Origin: Geosiphon pyriformis
Lineage: Eukaryota > Glomeromycota > Glomeromycetes > Archaeosporales > Geosiphonaceae
DNA: 64,000 nucleotides
NCBI GenBank assembly: GCA_016748015.1
Contig: JAAOMT010000776.1
Coordinates: forward strand, 254,417 to 318,416
Reading direction: 5' to 3'
Position numbers and translations under genes: made by a program. This document shows, in pieces, positions 12,100 through 23,770 of this stretch. The notes beneath the pieces are model-generated. The model saw only the letters and a program-made list of their open reading frames with translations, did not search any database and was not told where the DNA came from. Each line of letters begins with the position of its first letter. Position 1 is the stretch's first letter.

Positions 12100-12661
12100 A
12101 TGTTTTTATTATTGTTTTTCCTTAATAAAAAAATGATAATAAAAAAGAGATAGTGACTTTTTCAATCATTTATAAAAGATTAGATTATAAAAAAAAAAGA
12201 TTTCCAATTTTACTGATCTTAATATTAATAGATAATACAAAGCTTGGCAAACATACTGTTTAATTTTTTTTGAGATTATAATCTAATTCTTTTACTTTTT
12301 TTTGTTTTTATTTTGTCTAATTGACTTTTTGTTCTTTTTTATTTTTTTTTTTTGTCTGTTTTTTTTTCTAGTTAGAAAGCTATTATATATATACATATTT
12401 CGAGTTATACATAATTATGTTTATTTTAACTAATTAATAAGTAATTGCTAAATTATTGGGTTTTTTGTTTAACTATAAATCTTTTTTAGCTTACTTGTTT
12501 ATAATTACATTAAATTGGATGTATTTGTACAAGTTTTATATACTATTGTGTACATGTTATGTTTTCTAATTTTATTTATTAATCTGTGCTATTTATACTG
12601 TTATTTAATGATTGATTAATATATTATGATATTATTACTTTTAATTTTTGTTAATTTCTAT
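12100..12661. other. AT-rich stretch without recognisable gene
   Basis: Long T-runs, TATATATA and scattered short A/T repeats. It could hold the eroded gag/LTR of R2 and the 5' end of LINE-a, but I can align neither. No open frame of note. Confidence 0.5.
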
Positions 12662-14163
12662 TAGATAACAGTATTTTACAAAGTTTTAACCAGAAAAGTT
12701 CTTTTTGTTGTAGAAACAGCTAGGCAAAATGTCTTAGAAGTTTTTTTTTTAACTAATAATAGTAAAAAGCTGTCTTTAATAACCACTAAAACATTTTTTC
12801 TATCTTTGAGTAGTTTTTTATTAATTAAAGTTCTTTCAAAGAGACACATTTGTATTAGTTTTAATATTGTTTCTATCTTTATCAAAAGCCTAAAAGTTTT
12901 TAATAATAGGCCAGTTAACAAGCTAGTTTTTTTAACTATTGCTGTTATATCTGATGTTATTAGCACTATTTCTTTGAAAATAGCCAGAAAAACCAAGAAT
13001 TTTAAAATGCAAAAACAGTCATTCATTTTTATTATTGTTATATTAAACTTCTTTGTAATTTTAGATAAGATCTTAGATAAAATTTTTATTATATTATCCA
13101 GTATATTATTTAAAATAGGCCAAAATTAACCACTGGTTGTGTTGTTAAATGTGGTTTCTTTCAACAAATTATTACTAGTGTTAAAAGCAAAACAATAGTT
13201 TTCTGTTGAATTACTTGTTTTTAAGAACTAAACTAATTAAATAGAAATTAATTCATTTTTTCTGCTGGTTTCTGGTGCTGTTACTAGTAATATTTGGGAA
13301 ATTATATCTAGTTATCAAAGTTTTACTGAATAAATGGCCTTTATTTTAGTGTTTAATACTATTTTTAAGATCAAATTGGCTTATATTAAAGCTGTTTTTC
13401 AGTTTGTGCATGGTTTTTTGAATACTAAATCAATATTAAAAAATAATATAAAGCTTTTTTGCATGGAATTTGCTTCTTAAAAGTTTTTAAAAACTGTATT
13501 TCTAATTGAGATCATAAGTTTTGTTTATCTGATTATTTTTAAAATTGCCAAATTTCTAATGGTTTCTAAATTTGGTTTTTTTTGCTGCTGTTGCTTTGTA
13601 TAATATGTCTTTAAATATGTCTGCTGTTAATATTAAAACAGTATTTAGTGTTTTTAGTAAGATTGTTTATATTGTATTAAAACTTATTGTTGTTTATTTT
13701 AAAAAGCTAAATGTTAATATATCTGCTTTAAATTATTAGTTAGTATTGGTAAACAAAGATAGTATTGGAATCTTCTTTTTGATTAATTAAAATAAGACTA
13801 TTTTGTCTTATAATAAGTTTAAGACCAAGTTGGTTAATCTTTTTTTGGTTGTATTGTCTTTGAGATCAATAATACAATCTTTTAAATTAGTAATTAAACT
13901 TGTTTTATTTTCTACTTTTCTAATTTTGGTTACTATTTCTGGTTTGCTTTGGTTATATTTGAATTTCAAACTAATTTAAATATTATGATAATTAAAATTA
14001 ATATACTAAAAAAATATTATATCTAATAAAAGACTTCTGGTTGTTAATGATATTTTAAGTATTAAAAAATAAGTTATTTGGCTGTAAATTATAAGGTGTT
14101 TTCATCTTTTTCTTCCAAAAGTTCCAAGATTTTTAAGATATTTGCACCATATTTTGTGAATAC
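12662..14163 (+). pseudogene. LINE-a ORF1 remnant, 5' part
   Basis: A single plus-strand frame (position 2 mod 3) carries long open pieces: 12806-13129 (107 codons from the first Met, open further upstream) and, after a few stops, the segment with VSGAVTSNIWEII, IKLAYIKAVFQFVHGFLNTK and LFCMEFAS (13260-13480). Further on come KDSIGIF and NKFKTKLVNLF-like pieces to about 13980. I recognise these as the nucleic-acid-binding ORF1 of a LINE family in arbuscular mycorrhizal fungi, from memory. The ORF is cut at 14163 by LTR S2 and resumes at 31037. An antisense open stretch (12676-13026) is a shadow. Confidence 0.7.
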
Positions 14164-14209
14164 TGTTATAAATAATTATTTGAGATAATGGTACAAATAA
14201 CAAACTTGT
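14164..14209 (-). repeat. S2: LTR, left fragment
   Basis: TGTTATAAATAATTATTTGA through ACAAATAACAAACTTGT is the beginning (plus reading) of a minus-strand LTR; compare 7232-7280. The rest of the LTR continues at 30276 after R3. The 4 bases before it are ATAC, and after its far end GTGC, a duplication that would differ by two G-to-A changes. Confidence 0.75.
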
Positions 14210-14940
14210 TATTATTCATAGAATATAGAAAGTATATTAGTAAATAAATTAATCAATCAGAAATAGATATAGTAAATGTGAAATTCCAGAATTTCTGGTG
14301 TGAAGAATTGAGGAATTAAAGAATCTTAATTATGTATATATAATAGTAGCATTAGAAGTAAAAAAAACAGATCTCTTAGTTTAGATTTAATTTAAGCAAC
14401 CTTTCATATCACAAATATCAATAAATAATTATTCATTATCTCAAATCTACTCTTCATTATCAACTCTTCATGTTAATAGTAACCAATGCTTGACCACACT
14501 AGAACAATAGCTCTTAATCATGGTTATTGATGAGATACTAACATTCATTGTCTTGGCTTATTTTTTTCTTTTTTTTATTTTCTTTTCTGTGTTATTTTGT
14601 TATTTTTTGTTGTTGATTAATTGATTAAAAAGTAAAGCACTGAATTATTAACATCAAAGATAGCCTGGTAAAAGACCCCAAAGGAAGAGTATAAAGTTTG
14701 ATAATTTAAAAATAGCTTACCAAAAGAGCATCTCTGCCAGATTACTGGTCACTATGCTAAGAAAAAAATTCGACAGAATTGTAATTTTGGGAGACTATTA
14801 AAACATTATTGAATCTCTGTTCATTATACAAAAAACTCCAATCCAAACTTTTAGATCACAAAAATCTTTAGAAACCAACACTATTACATTAATTGAGCAC
14901 CAAGTTATAGGTTTGAGACCCCAAATAATTACCTGTAACA
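14210..14940 (+). repeat. R3 5' LTR
   Basis: It starts TATTATTCATAGAATATAG (TGTTACTCATAG decayed) and ends ATTACCTGTAACA, 731 bp. Compared with the 3' LTR (855 bp) it lacks most of the ATTCCAGAATT/GGAATTGCAG hairpin array; only one unit remains near 14284-14330. Confidence 0.88.
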
Positions 14941-14958
14941 TTTAGTGCTCTCTGTAAG
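14941..14958 (+). other. R3 primer-binding site
   Basis: TTTAGTGCTCTCTGTAAG lies immediately after the LTR; relative to R6 and R8 (TTTGGTGCTCTCTATAAG) it has a G-to-A change inside the site. Confidence 0.65.
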
Positions 14959-15009
14959 GTATAATCCTACAGAGAACTAGCACTAATAACAATTATCTAA
15001 ATGTGACAA

Positions 15010-17050
15010 AATCAGAAAGAATAAAGACAAACCATTTAGGATTTACCAAATTTTTATTTTAGCACTATTGTCAATATTTGAGATTAATCAACAATCACTT
15101 ATTAGCAGAATCAGTCTTCAATTTCTACATTAATGAAAAAATCTCATATTTACTAGAAGTATCAATAAAAACCAACTTTGCAAGAAAAAATTTTTACAAC
15201 AAATTAATTCAAAATACCAGTCTACCAGCAAATCATAATTTCACAGCAATTCTCACTGAAATCAATAGAAAAATTGAACATTATACTCAACAAAGATATC
15301 CAATCACCTATACAAACAAAGGCAAAAGAAAACTACAAACATCAGCAATAACACTTTAAAAAATACAACTACCTGCTTAGAAGAAAACAAGAGTAGAATC
15401 CCCAACCAACCTATCATATCACTATACATCCAGAAGTGCCATCAACATTTCATCACTAGGCACGTCCACCTTAAACATGAAACCATTATCAATTCAATTT
15501 CTATTCCAAAGTAAACAAAAGAAAGCAGAATTATTAGGAACCTACAGCAATTATTTTGAAGAATTTAAATTATGATCACTAATACCATCAGAATTTTAAT
15601 CACCATTATCTTTACCAGATTTTGGAACTGCAAGTCCTTGGAAAGTGACAGAATCTGAAGAAGAAGAAGACAAGAATTGAGAATTTAATTATCAAAACCT
15701 GATTCCAGAAAATCCGAAAATCAAAACTCTAAATATTTGAACTCAGAGAAATCAGAACAATTCAAACTCTGACATAATTAATTAACAATACTTACCTCCA
15801 GCAATTGTAATCAATCAACCACTAATTGGACTGATTGCTGAACCAATTCAATAGCCACAAATACCACCTCAGCAACAATTACAACAGTCACTCCAACCAT
15901 TACAACAACCACTATAACTGCCACTTGTAGCTTTAATAACATATGCTCCAATTGCAAAAATCAAAAAATTTACTGGCAAAGAGAATGATGCTCAGGTGTG
16001 GCTAAACAATATTAAAAAAGCCATCACAGCCAACAGATAGAATAATGCCAGAGCCATGCAAGCCATTCCATACTTTCTACAGGATACTACCAATTCATGG
16101 TATTAAGACTTAATCAACAGACCCCAGAACTTTAACACATTCAAGCTTGAGTTTTTACAATACTTTAGTAACAATAATAGTATTAACCTACTGGCAAATA
16201 TCTTCCTTATCATTAAACAAAGAGAAAATAAAGCAATTACTATCTACCTAGGACACTTTTATAAAAATCTGCACCAAATTCAGGCAATCCAAGCTGATTA
16301 TTTCACAGTACTACAAATTCTAAATCAATTTATTAGAGACCTGCACAGTAGCATCTTTTAATGTATATGTCCATTATATTCAGCAGATCTTTAAGCTGCA
16401 ATCACAAATACCAGGGATTTTGAAGCAGCTAAACTCGAAGCTAATTACACCCAAGCTGTAAATCTAGTAATAAATGGATTATCTGACTTGGATTCTAAAC
16501 TAAAACAATTTAGTAACACAATTAACCAGAAATTAGAGAGATACTTAGCTAACAATAATAGCAATCAGGCCATCTATCAAACCTCACAATGGCAAAATAA
16601 TTAAGAAAACTTCAATCATTCCCAAAATCAATCATATTTATTAGTTTTAACCAATCAACAGTGGCAGCAGAAAATGCATGTGTGCCACTATTATGGTAAA
16701 CAAGAACATCTGCAATTTGAATGTCATAAATAATTAAGTAATCAATAATTGGATAATCAGTATTGAAACTTCGATTGCTGACTCCAAACTCAGAATTATG
16801 TCAGCCAAAGTATCAAGCATCAATAACACAGCAATTATACTCACCTCCAATATATCAACTGGCAATATCTGTAATATATTAACCACCACAGCCACAACTA
16901 GTTTATCAACTTCAATCCATTCAAACACTGCCACAAATAATTGTGCCCAACAGAAATCAAAGGCCAAAAACTATTCAACAAAACTGGAGATTGGCAATAG
17001 TTGTTTATTAACTAATTCCCAGCACATTTCAACAACCCTTAGAATCATGT
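15010..17050 (+). pseudogene. gag: R3 gag
   Basis: The N-terminal part (open 15078-15359, 93 codons) carries RLINNHLLAESVFNFYINEK and ends in a basic stretch. Next comes a Pro/Gln-rich linker (15780-15930), then the capsid-like core with KIKKFTGKENDAQVWLNNI and LINRPQNFNTFKLEFLQYF (15950-16160), similar to Retrotrans_gag domains. The block RDFEAAKLEAN and LSDLDSKLKQFS follows (16400-16530). A zinc knuckle follows near 16680 as CHYYGKQEHLQFECH, where the second Cys of CX2CX4HX4C is Tyr. Stops at Gln and Trp codons break the frame throughout. It would package the element RNA in a virus-like particle. Confidence 0.8.
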
Positions 17051-17720
17051 TCAAAAAATTTGGGAACTAAGTATGCCCAAAATCCAAGTTCCCAGAACTA
17101 TTTAAGTTTCCTGGTTACTCCAGAAAATGCCTCACCCAACAACTTGAAAACAAACCAGAAACCACTTACCAGCAACATTCTACCAGCAATTGTCATCAAC
17201 GATGAGTTATTAGCAGCAATTTTTCCTTTTGAGATCAAAAAACCAACTGAAGTATTTTTTTTTAATAGAGCTGCTTTTGATGTGAAACTCATTACCACAA
17301 TGTACACAGATGTCAAAGTTGATAATCAGTTCATCAAACTGATTTTTAACAGTAGATCAGCAGGCAGCATCATCACATGACAACTCATAAACCAATTAGG
17401 TTGCCAAGTTAATCACACTACCAGTGCCAGAATTATTATAGCTGATAAAGTAACCAAAACTCCTATAGGTAAAATTAATGACTTCTCATTTGAGGTCAAT
17501 AGTATTATTGTATCCATCAAGGTTTTTGTGATGGAAGCAACCCAATATTAAGCACTAGTGAGTAACAACTGATTGTCTAAAACCAATGCAGTACTTGATT
17601 GGACTATATAGGAACTTCAACTCAGTCAGAAAAGACAACATACATGTGTACCAGCCATATGTGGTTACTTCAAAACTACCCACATCCAAGCACCACTGAT
17701 TGAGTTTGAAGAAAAAAAAA
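17051..17720 (+). pseudogene. pol: R3 aspartic protease
   Basis: The open stretch 17060-17380 ends in ITTMYTDVKVDNQFIKLIFN and SRSAGSIIT. This is the retropepsin active-site loop with NSR in place of DSG. Downstream, in the same region, come RIIIADKVTKTPIGKINDF and, near 17560, VSNN.LSKTNAVLDWT, the second half of the fold with the NxWLxxxxA block typical of these proteases. Stops occur at Trp positions. Inactive by both the Asn substitution and truncation. Confidence 0.78.
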
Positions 17721-17879
17721 AAAACCTACCTGAAAAGCCTACCAAGTTTTGTGGACCAACACTGATCACAACAAACTGCTACCAGTACTCTCTTGGAATG
17801 ACAAAGAAAAAAAAAAAAGAGGACAAACCCAAAGAAATCACAGCCACAGAAGAAATAACCAGTGGCTGGAAATAATTAT

Positions 17880-18560
17880 ACTTACATGAACTTATCAAAG
17901 AACCACCATATATCTCTCTTAAGTGCCAAGATTGCAGCAAGAAACTTTCTTCCATGAGAGCTTGAATAGTATTCAATAAAGACTACTGGATATGAATCCA
18001 CTATTACTGCAAATCATGCCACAAAGAATGATATGGCTATTCAAAACAACAAAACAAGTAGGACAATGAATCATGTTTCATTTGTGGAGAACAGTTGCTC
18101 AATAAAAGAATATGAAATGACATTTCTGGTCGAAAAGAAACATGCAACACTTTGTGCCAGTACATGATTCTCATTAGTGACTGGGTAAGTTGTGGGACTC
18201 CTATTACTGCAGTCTGGCACCGAGCAATTTTTTGTTTGAACAGTTACTCACATGACGAAGACAAGATCTGGTGAATGGCAAATGTTAAAATTGAAAAAGC
18301 CATAATTAGCAAAATCTTGGAAATTAAAAATAATCCTCCAAAACCAGTTAATATCATCTTTATCCCAAATTCAGATGCTTTTCTTGACATAGAGACAAGT
18401 TCAGAAGAGTTTTACAAACACTATCAGAATTTAACATTCACAAGAGAAGAGCAGAAACAGTGTTTAAAACAACTAAACACCTGACTATGTGACCATTATT
18501 TGATTCCATGTGACTTTTAATATTGTAATGAGTGTGATCTCATTTACAATCCACTATCAC
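17880..18560 (+). pseudogene. R3 Cys-rich region
   Basis: Pairs of cysteines occur in order: CQDCSKK, CKSCHKE, CFICGEQ, then CNTLCQYMILISDW (17915-18185). They are followed by a charged helical segment, open at 18275-18484, with KIEKAIISKILEIKNNP and EEFYKHYQNLTFTREEQKQC, and then further Cys pairs LCDHYLIPCDF and YCNECDLIYN. The layout suggests several zinc-binding sites. I do not recognise the family. It lies between protease and dUTPase in every copy of this element. Confidence 0.65.
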
Positions 18561-18562
18561 AC

Positions 18563-19201
18563 ATGATCTACACAATCTTAGAGGAAGAAAAACCAATTAG
18601 CAACTGTGCATCAGAATTGGAATTAATTTTTAATCCCAATTCAAACTTTGACAATAACAATGACAATAATAACAGTTCCAGTTCTATTCAAAATAGCAAC
18701 CAAAACAACAACAATTTAAACTCTGATTCAAACTCCAAACAATATATTGCACTCTCTGATCTTACCAAAAAGCAAAAACTGAAATAGTTCAACAATAATA
18801 ATGAAAATATCATGTCAGAACATGTACATAATACCAATACAAGTTTGATCTGAAATATCCAGTAAAGGAGGCCATTAAATTGGAACCATATTTGCACATC
18901 TGTATTGATCTAAAAGTAGCACTAGAAATTTCAGCAACAATAATGGTTCAATTAACATCTAGGAGTAGTTTAATGAAAAAGAGAATCAACATCAAAGGAA
19001 AAATAATTGACACAGAATATGTAGAAAATATCATTGCAATGTTACAGAATAATTCAGAAAAGATCTATATTATAAAGCCAAATAAAAAGATAGCACAGGC
19101 AATATTTCTGTCTTTGATTAAAGTAGCTTAATTAGTGTTAGTAAAAAAAAGAGAAAAATTAGGGATTACAGCTAAAGAGATATAAAGATTTAGATCCACA
19201 G
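18563..19201 (+). pseudogene. R3 Asn-rich linker and dUTPase, cut by R4
   Basis: The linker (open 18563-18787) has FDNNNDNNNSSSS and ends in SDLTKKQKLK. The dUTPase part is open at 18880-19131: LEPYLHICIDLKVALEI, LTSRSSLMKKRI (motif II), GKIIDTEYVENI (motif III, catalytic Asp kept), NKKIAQAIF (motif IV). Motif I is frame-broken near 18840. R4 is inserted at 19201, inside the codons of motif V (RFRST). Known role of the family: dUTP to dUMP plus PPi, lowering uracil incorporation during DNA synthesis. Confidence 0.8.
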
Positions 19202-19963
19202 TATTACAGATGATTATTTGGGGTTTCAAATCAAATAACAAATCCGTAACTTAGTGCTCAATTGATTTAATAATATTGGTTTATGATGGTTTTTGTGATC
19301 TGAAGATTTTGGTTGAGTCTTTTGTATAATGAACAGAGATACATTATGGCTGGTTTTGGTTGATCTTTCAAGTCATTTTTTCAATTTCTGTCTTCAGCAT
19401 AGTGGCCAGTTTATTTTGGCAGTTGTGCTCTTCTGGTAAACTATCTGTTAATTTATAAATCTTATACTCTTATTTCTGAGTCTTTTACCAGGCTATCTAT
19501 AATGTTAATAACTCAGCACTTTTATTCTTTAATCAATTAGTCAACAACAAAAAATAACAAAGCAAAATAAAAAAAAAGGAAAAATAAAAAAAAATAAAGA
19601 AATAAGTCAAGGCAATAAATGTTAGTATCTCATCAATAGCTGTGATCAAGAACTATTGTTCCAGTGTGGTTAAGTGTTAGCAACTATTAACATAAAATGT
19701 TGATAGTAAAAAGTAAATTGAGATGACAAATAATTATTTATTGATATTTGTGATGTGAAAGGTTGCTTAAATTAAATCTAAACTAAGAGGTCTGTCTTTT
19801 TTGCTTCTAATACTACTGCTATATATACTTAATTTATGTTCTACAAGATTGCTCACATTTCCAAGCAATGTGCTATAATTTCTTGAGCAATGTGCTTACA
19901 TACTAACTACTTCTCTTTTATTGGTCTACTATTTTCTATATCTGTTTTTCTTTATGAGTAATA
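19202..19963 (-). repeat. R4 3' LTR
   Basis: Plus reading TATTACAGATGATTATTTGG to TTATGAGTAATA, 762 bp. It belongs to subtype I: the hairpin region (19848-19898) has GATTGCTCACATTTCC and AGCAATGTGCT rather than the ATTCCAGAATT block, as in R6. It is followed on the internal side by a polypyrimidine stretch (19964-19983), i.e. a polypurine tract AAAAAAAAAGGAAGAAATAA on the element strand. Confidence 0.88.
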
Positions 19964-19981
19964 TTATTTCTTCCTTTTTTT

Positions 19982-20638
19982 TTAATATTGAGCTCTATCA
20001 AAATCTTCATTTTGAATTATGTTAAATACTTCTTTTTCAAGTAGCATCTGTTTTACTCTACTCTTTATTTTTTCAATTTGTGAGTTGTTCATTCTTTTTT
20101 ATTGGTTGATAATTATTGTTTCCATGTCAAAGTATAACAATACATCTGGGTAGTTTTAAAATATAGTGTATAGTTAATAAATGGTTTTGATGTGTAGTGT
20201 TAAGTTTGTTTTTTTTCCAATAATGTCTACAATGTTCCAGATTATCTCTTGATTGAAGATTCTCTTGGATTTGTCAAGATATAACTTCTGAATATCTACT
20301 TTTTGTCCCAATTGATAGTAGCAGTATGATATTGGAAGTTAGTCTATTCATTAGTTCTAATTTTTTTTGCCAGTTCTTTTGTTAGAATCATGATAGTTAT
20401 CTTTTCAAAAGTGTTTTTTACTTTCTCTATTATTTTATCTGACCAGTTTATTGATTGTTTTTGTGGTTGCTGGTATGGTGTACTTTTCCTTTTTTGTTTG
20501 GTGTTTTGATAACAGATTGTTTGGTTGTTGATAATAATTTCTATGTTTACTTGCTGTTGACTTAAAGCCTGAAACAATTGTTGAACTAAAGTGTGAATAT
20601 GGTTTGGTATTTCCATTTTTTTTTGTTGCTTTTGTCAT
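19982..20638 (-). pseudogene. R4 ORF3, conserved protein of unknown function after integrase
   Basis: About 219 codons between integrase and the 3' LTR, at the same place and nearly the same length as in R3 (28744-29403) and R6 (59442-60100). The first half is open as a 90-codon stretch (20616-20344): HTLVQQLFQALSQQQVNIEI, NNQTICYQNTKQKRKSTPYQ, NWSDKIIEKVKNTFEKITIM. A one-base slip in an A-run shifts the second half, which ends in LLEKEVFNIIQNEDFDRAQY. No signal peptide or membrane span is visible, so it does not look like env. I do not recognise the family. It is Gln/Asn-rich in the N-terminal half and predicted helical in the C-terminal half. Confidence 0.65.
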
Positions 20639-20689
20639 GTATACTGTGTCTTTATATACTTTTTTTGGTTGTTCAATTTAACATGTTTG

Positions 20690-21850
20690 GTTCAATAACT
20701 ATAATTGGTTCCAGATCTCATGAAATTTTATCTGGTTGAACTAGTATTCTCTGTGCTCTTAGTTGTGGAATATTACTGGTGTTTGCTAATGCTATGTTTT
20801 AATATAGTTTTAATTGATCTCTATGTGCTGCTTTAGTTAAAATTTGTTGTTCAATCTTAATTTATAAGCTCTATTTCCTAGAATTTTTTCTATGTAAAAT
20901 GGTCCATCTTATTTGAGATCAAATTTTTTATTCTATTGTTTTTCTACTTTGGTATGATGTAAGAGTACTTTGTTTCCAATTCTAAATTCAACTGGTTTAT
21001 CTGGTAGTTGGTTATCATGTCTTTTTTTTTGTTTTTCTTGTGACTTTTGAATATTATCAGCTGCTCTTCACCATTTGTTTTCTAATGTCTCCATTAAGTC
21101 ATATGTTCTTCTTAACAATGTTCTTTGAAAATTCTCTTCTGTTATTAGTTCTGTTGGATATGTTTTAACTTCTATCTCAACTGGTAATGTTGTTGTTTTA
21201 GTGTATACTAATTTAAATAGTGTTGCTTGTGTAGTGTCTTGCTTTATTGTTCAATAAGCAAATAATACTGATGGTATAAACAAATTCCATTTATCCTGGT
21301 TTTCTTGGCTGATTTTGGCAATTGCTTTACACAATATTCTGTTAAACTTTTTGACTAACCCATTTGTTTGTGGATAGTATGGTGATGATAATAATCTTTT
21401 TATCCCAAATCTTTGACTTAATTCTGTCAATGTTCTATTCACAAAGTAAGTTTCTTGATTTGATAATAGTTTTTTTGGACATTCATATTGACAGATCAAA
21501 TTTTGATGGACAAATTCAGCAATAGATTCTGCATTTGCTCTTTGAATAGCTTTTGCTTCTGGCTATTTAGTGAGATAATCTATGGTTACTGTAATATATC
21601 TGTTGCCTTTGTTGGTAATTGTTAATGGTCTGACTAAGTCAATTCCGATGTGATTAAATGATTGTTTCACTTTGATTGGTCTTAGTGGTTCACTGGGTTT
21701 TGTTCCTTCTCTTTTTTAACAAGCATCACAATTTTGAACATATTGAATGATATCTGGATACATTGATAGCCAATAGTATCTTTTTCTGATTTTTTCTATG
21801 GTTGCTTCTTTGTAAAAATGTTCTGTTGTTGGATCTGAGTGTATGTTAAA
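20690..21850 (-). pseudogene. pol: R4 integrase remnant
   Basis: The N-terminal zinc-binding region is near 21840-21690 (minus), the core includes the GIDLVRPL-type block (about 21650), and the open stretch 21499-21251 reads LLSNQETYFVNRTL and YPQTNGLVKKFNRIL. Both remaining catalytic residues of the DDE triad are changed: Asp to Asn in LLSNQ and Glu to Lys in GLVKKF. Near 20990-20870 the C-terminal SH3-like part (FRIGNKVLL) can be followed. Inactive. Confidence 0.8.
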
Positions 21851-22139
21851 TAATATTGTCTCTTTCTCTGGTTCTGTAATTACTCTGGTTGGTTGATCTG
21901 GATTTCTTTTGTTCTTCTAATAAAGTATATTTTGATGATTAATAAAATATTTTGATTGTTGTTTTATGTTGTTTTGTTCTTTTTGAGATAATTTCTCCTT
22001 GAACAATTGAGTATTTATATAATGTTAGAGTTGTTGGTATTTTTGTATATTCATCTTTTGTTTTATTTTTGGATTAAAATGTTTTTAGATTTGTCTCATT
22101 TATGACAAGCCATCAGCATTTCTGTTTTCTTTTCTTTTT

Positions 22140-23500
22140 TTATAATGTACTGTATAATTAAATAATAAAAGTTCTATTTTTTATCTGACATGACAATTGT
22201 CTCCAAATTTTTGCTTCTAAATTGAAGTTAATTCTTTATAATTAGTGTACACATCAAACTTTTGACTTAAGTATTCTTTCCATTTGATGACAGCCCAATA
22301 GATAGCTAAGTGTTCTAGTGCTGGAGTTCTATAATTTTTTTTAGCTGGACTTAAGCTTCTGCTGATATAAGCTACTGGATGTTCTCACCCATCCGGTCTT
22401 TTCTGAAATAGTACCACTCCTAATGCTTGACCTGATGCATCTGTTGTGATTATAAATGGCTTGCTATGATCTGAATAGATCAGTACTGGAGCTTGAATAA
22501 GCTTTCTTCTTAATGTATCAAAAGCTTCTTGTTGAGTTTCTGTTTATTCATATTTGGTGTTCTTTGTTTAGAGCTAGTGTAATGGCTGAGTCAGTTTGGA
22601 AAAGTCTTTGATAAAATGGCAGTAGTAATCCACAAATCTTAAGAATGTTCATAGTTCTGTCAAGTTAGTAAGTACTGGAAAGTTCTTAACTATCTCAATT
22701 TTGTCTGGATCTGTTTTGATTCCATTTTTATTCACAAAATATTCCAAGAATTTTAGCTCTGTTTTTCTATAGAAGCATTTGGTGGCATTTAGCTTCAATC
22801 CAGCTTTTTTTAGTCTTTCAAATACTTGTTAGAGATGGTGTAAATAATTATCAAATGTTTTTGAGAACACATTAGTATTATCCAAATATACGACTACTGA
22901 TTTTCATAGCAGTCCTGTATAGACAATTTCTATAAGTCATTAAAATGTGACTAGAGCATTCATCAAGCCAAATAACATTACTTCAAATTCGAAATTTCTT
23001 TTTAAAGTTGTAAAAATCATTTTTTCTTTGTCTTTTGGTTTCATGGCCACTTGCCAGTAATTACTGTTTAAGTCTAAAGTTAAAAACCATTTCTTTCTTC
23101 TAAAAGTGTTGAACAGCTCTTGGATCTTTGATGTTGGATAACTATCTTTTTTGGTTACTCTATTTAGTTTCTGGTAATCCACACAAAAGCAGATTTTTCC
23201 ATTTTTCTTATGGGCTAGTACTACTGGTAATGATCATAAACTTATTGATAGCTAAATTAGCCTGTTGTTAAGCATCCAATTGATTTCTTGATGAATGATC
23301 TCATGGCTGGCTGGTGGTACTCTGTATGTTTTTTGCTTAATTGGTATTGTATTTTTAGTTTTTATCTGATGTTGAATGATGTCAGTTCTGCCAAATTCAT
23401 TTTTACTGGCAAAGATGTTATTGAAGTTGTTGAGTAACATCTTAAGCTGCATACATTGTAGTGGGTCTAGATTTCTCAAGTTTATCTGTTCTAATTGTTC
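22140..23500 (-). pseudogene. pol: R4 reverse transcriptase / RNase H
   Basis: Minus strand: 23479-23252 has the pre-RT block LDPLQCMQLKMLLNNFNNIF and NEFGRTDIIQHQIKTKNTIP. 23182-22940 has DYQKLNRVTKKDSYPTSKIQ, FLTLDLNSNYWQVAM and VMLFGLMNALVTF. Near 22890 the active site reads YLDNTN (second Asp lost). 22820-22560 holds LKLNATKCFF and GIKTDPDKIEI-like blocks. RNase H keeps TTDASG near 22450. Stops separate the parts. Confidence 0.85.
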
Positions 23501-23770
23501 TGGTTGAAGCAGATAACATTTTTCTTGTCCATATATTGTTTGTGATATAATATCTACATATTCACACAGTTGTAAAAAGTCTGGAATGCAGTTTGGTAAT
23601 TGTTCTTCAACTTCAGTACTTAAATATTCAATGGTGGTTCCTTTTGATATCTCAATGTTGTTGTAAATGGGAATTTTGATGTGACTGTGGTTCTTGGCTG
23701 ATATGTGTAGATTGACTAATCCAATTTCTCCTGATTTATAAAGTGTTGCTTCTGCCTTAAAAATCTAAAC

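Larger units (their letters stand above)
8129..12100 (-). mobile_element. R2: ancient minus-strand Ty3 element, heavily decayed
   Basis: Between R1 and LINE-a the minus strand retains faint but ordered pieces of the same element family: RNase H/RT (8500-9560), dUTPase (9760-10230), Cys-rich region (about 10560-11060) and protease (11400-11700). R1 is inserted in it, so its left part lies outside the window. The right boundary and 5' LTR cannot be seen; 12100 is an estimate. Base composition is more AT-biased than in its relatives, and no open stretch exceeds about 70 codons. Confidence 0.7.

Noticed and set aside
15010-19135. Possible alternative genetic code (TAG/TGA/TAA as sense)
   Set aside because: The same positions are ordinary sense codons in sister copies, stops fall on both Trp and Gln codons, and R5 keeps a 310-codon frame under the standard code; mutation explains it better.
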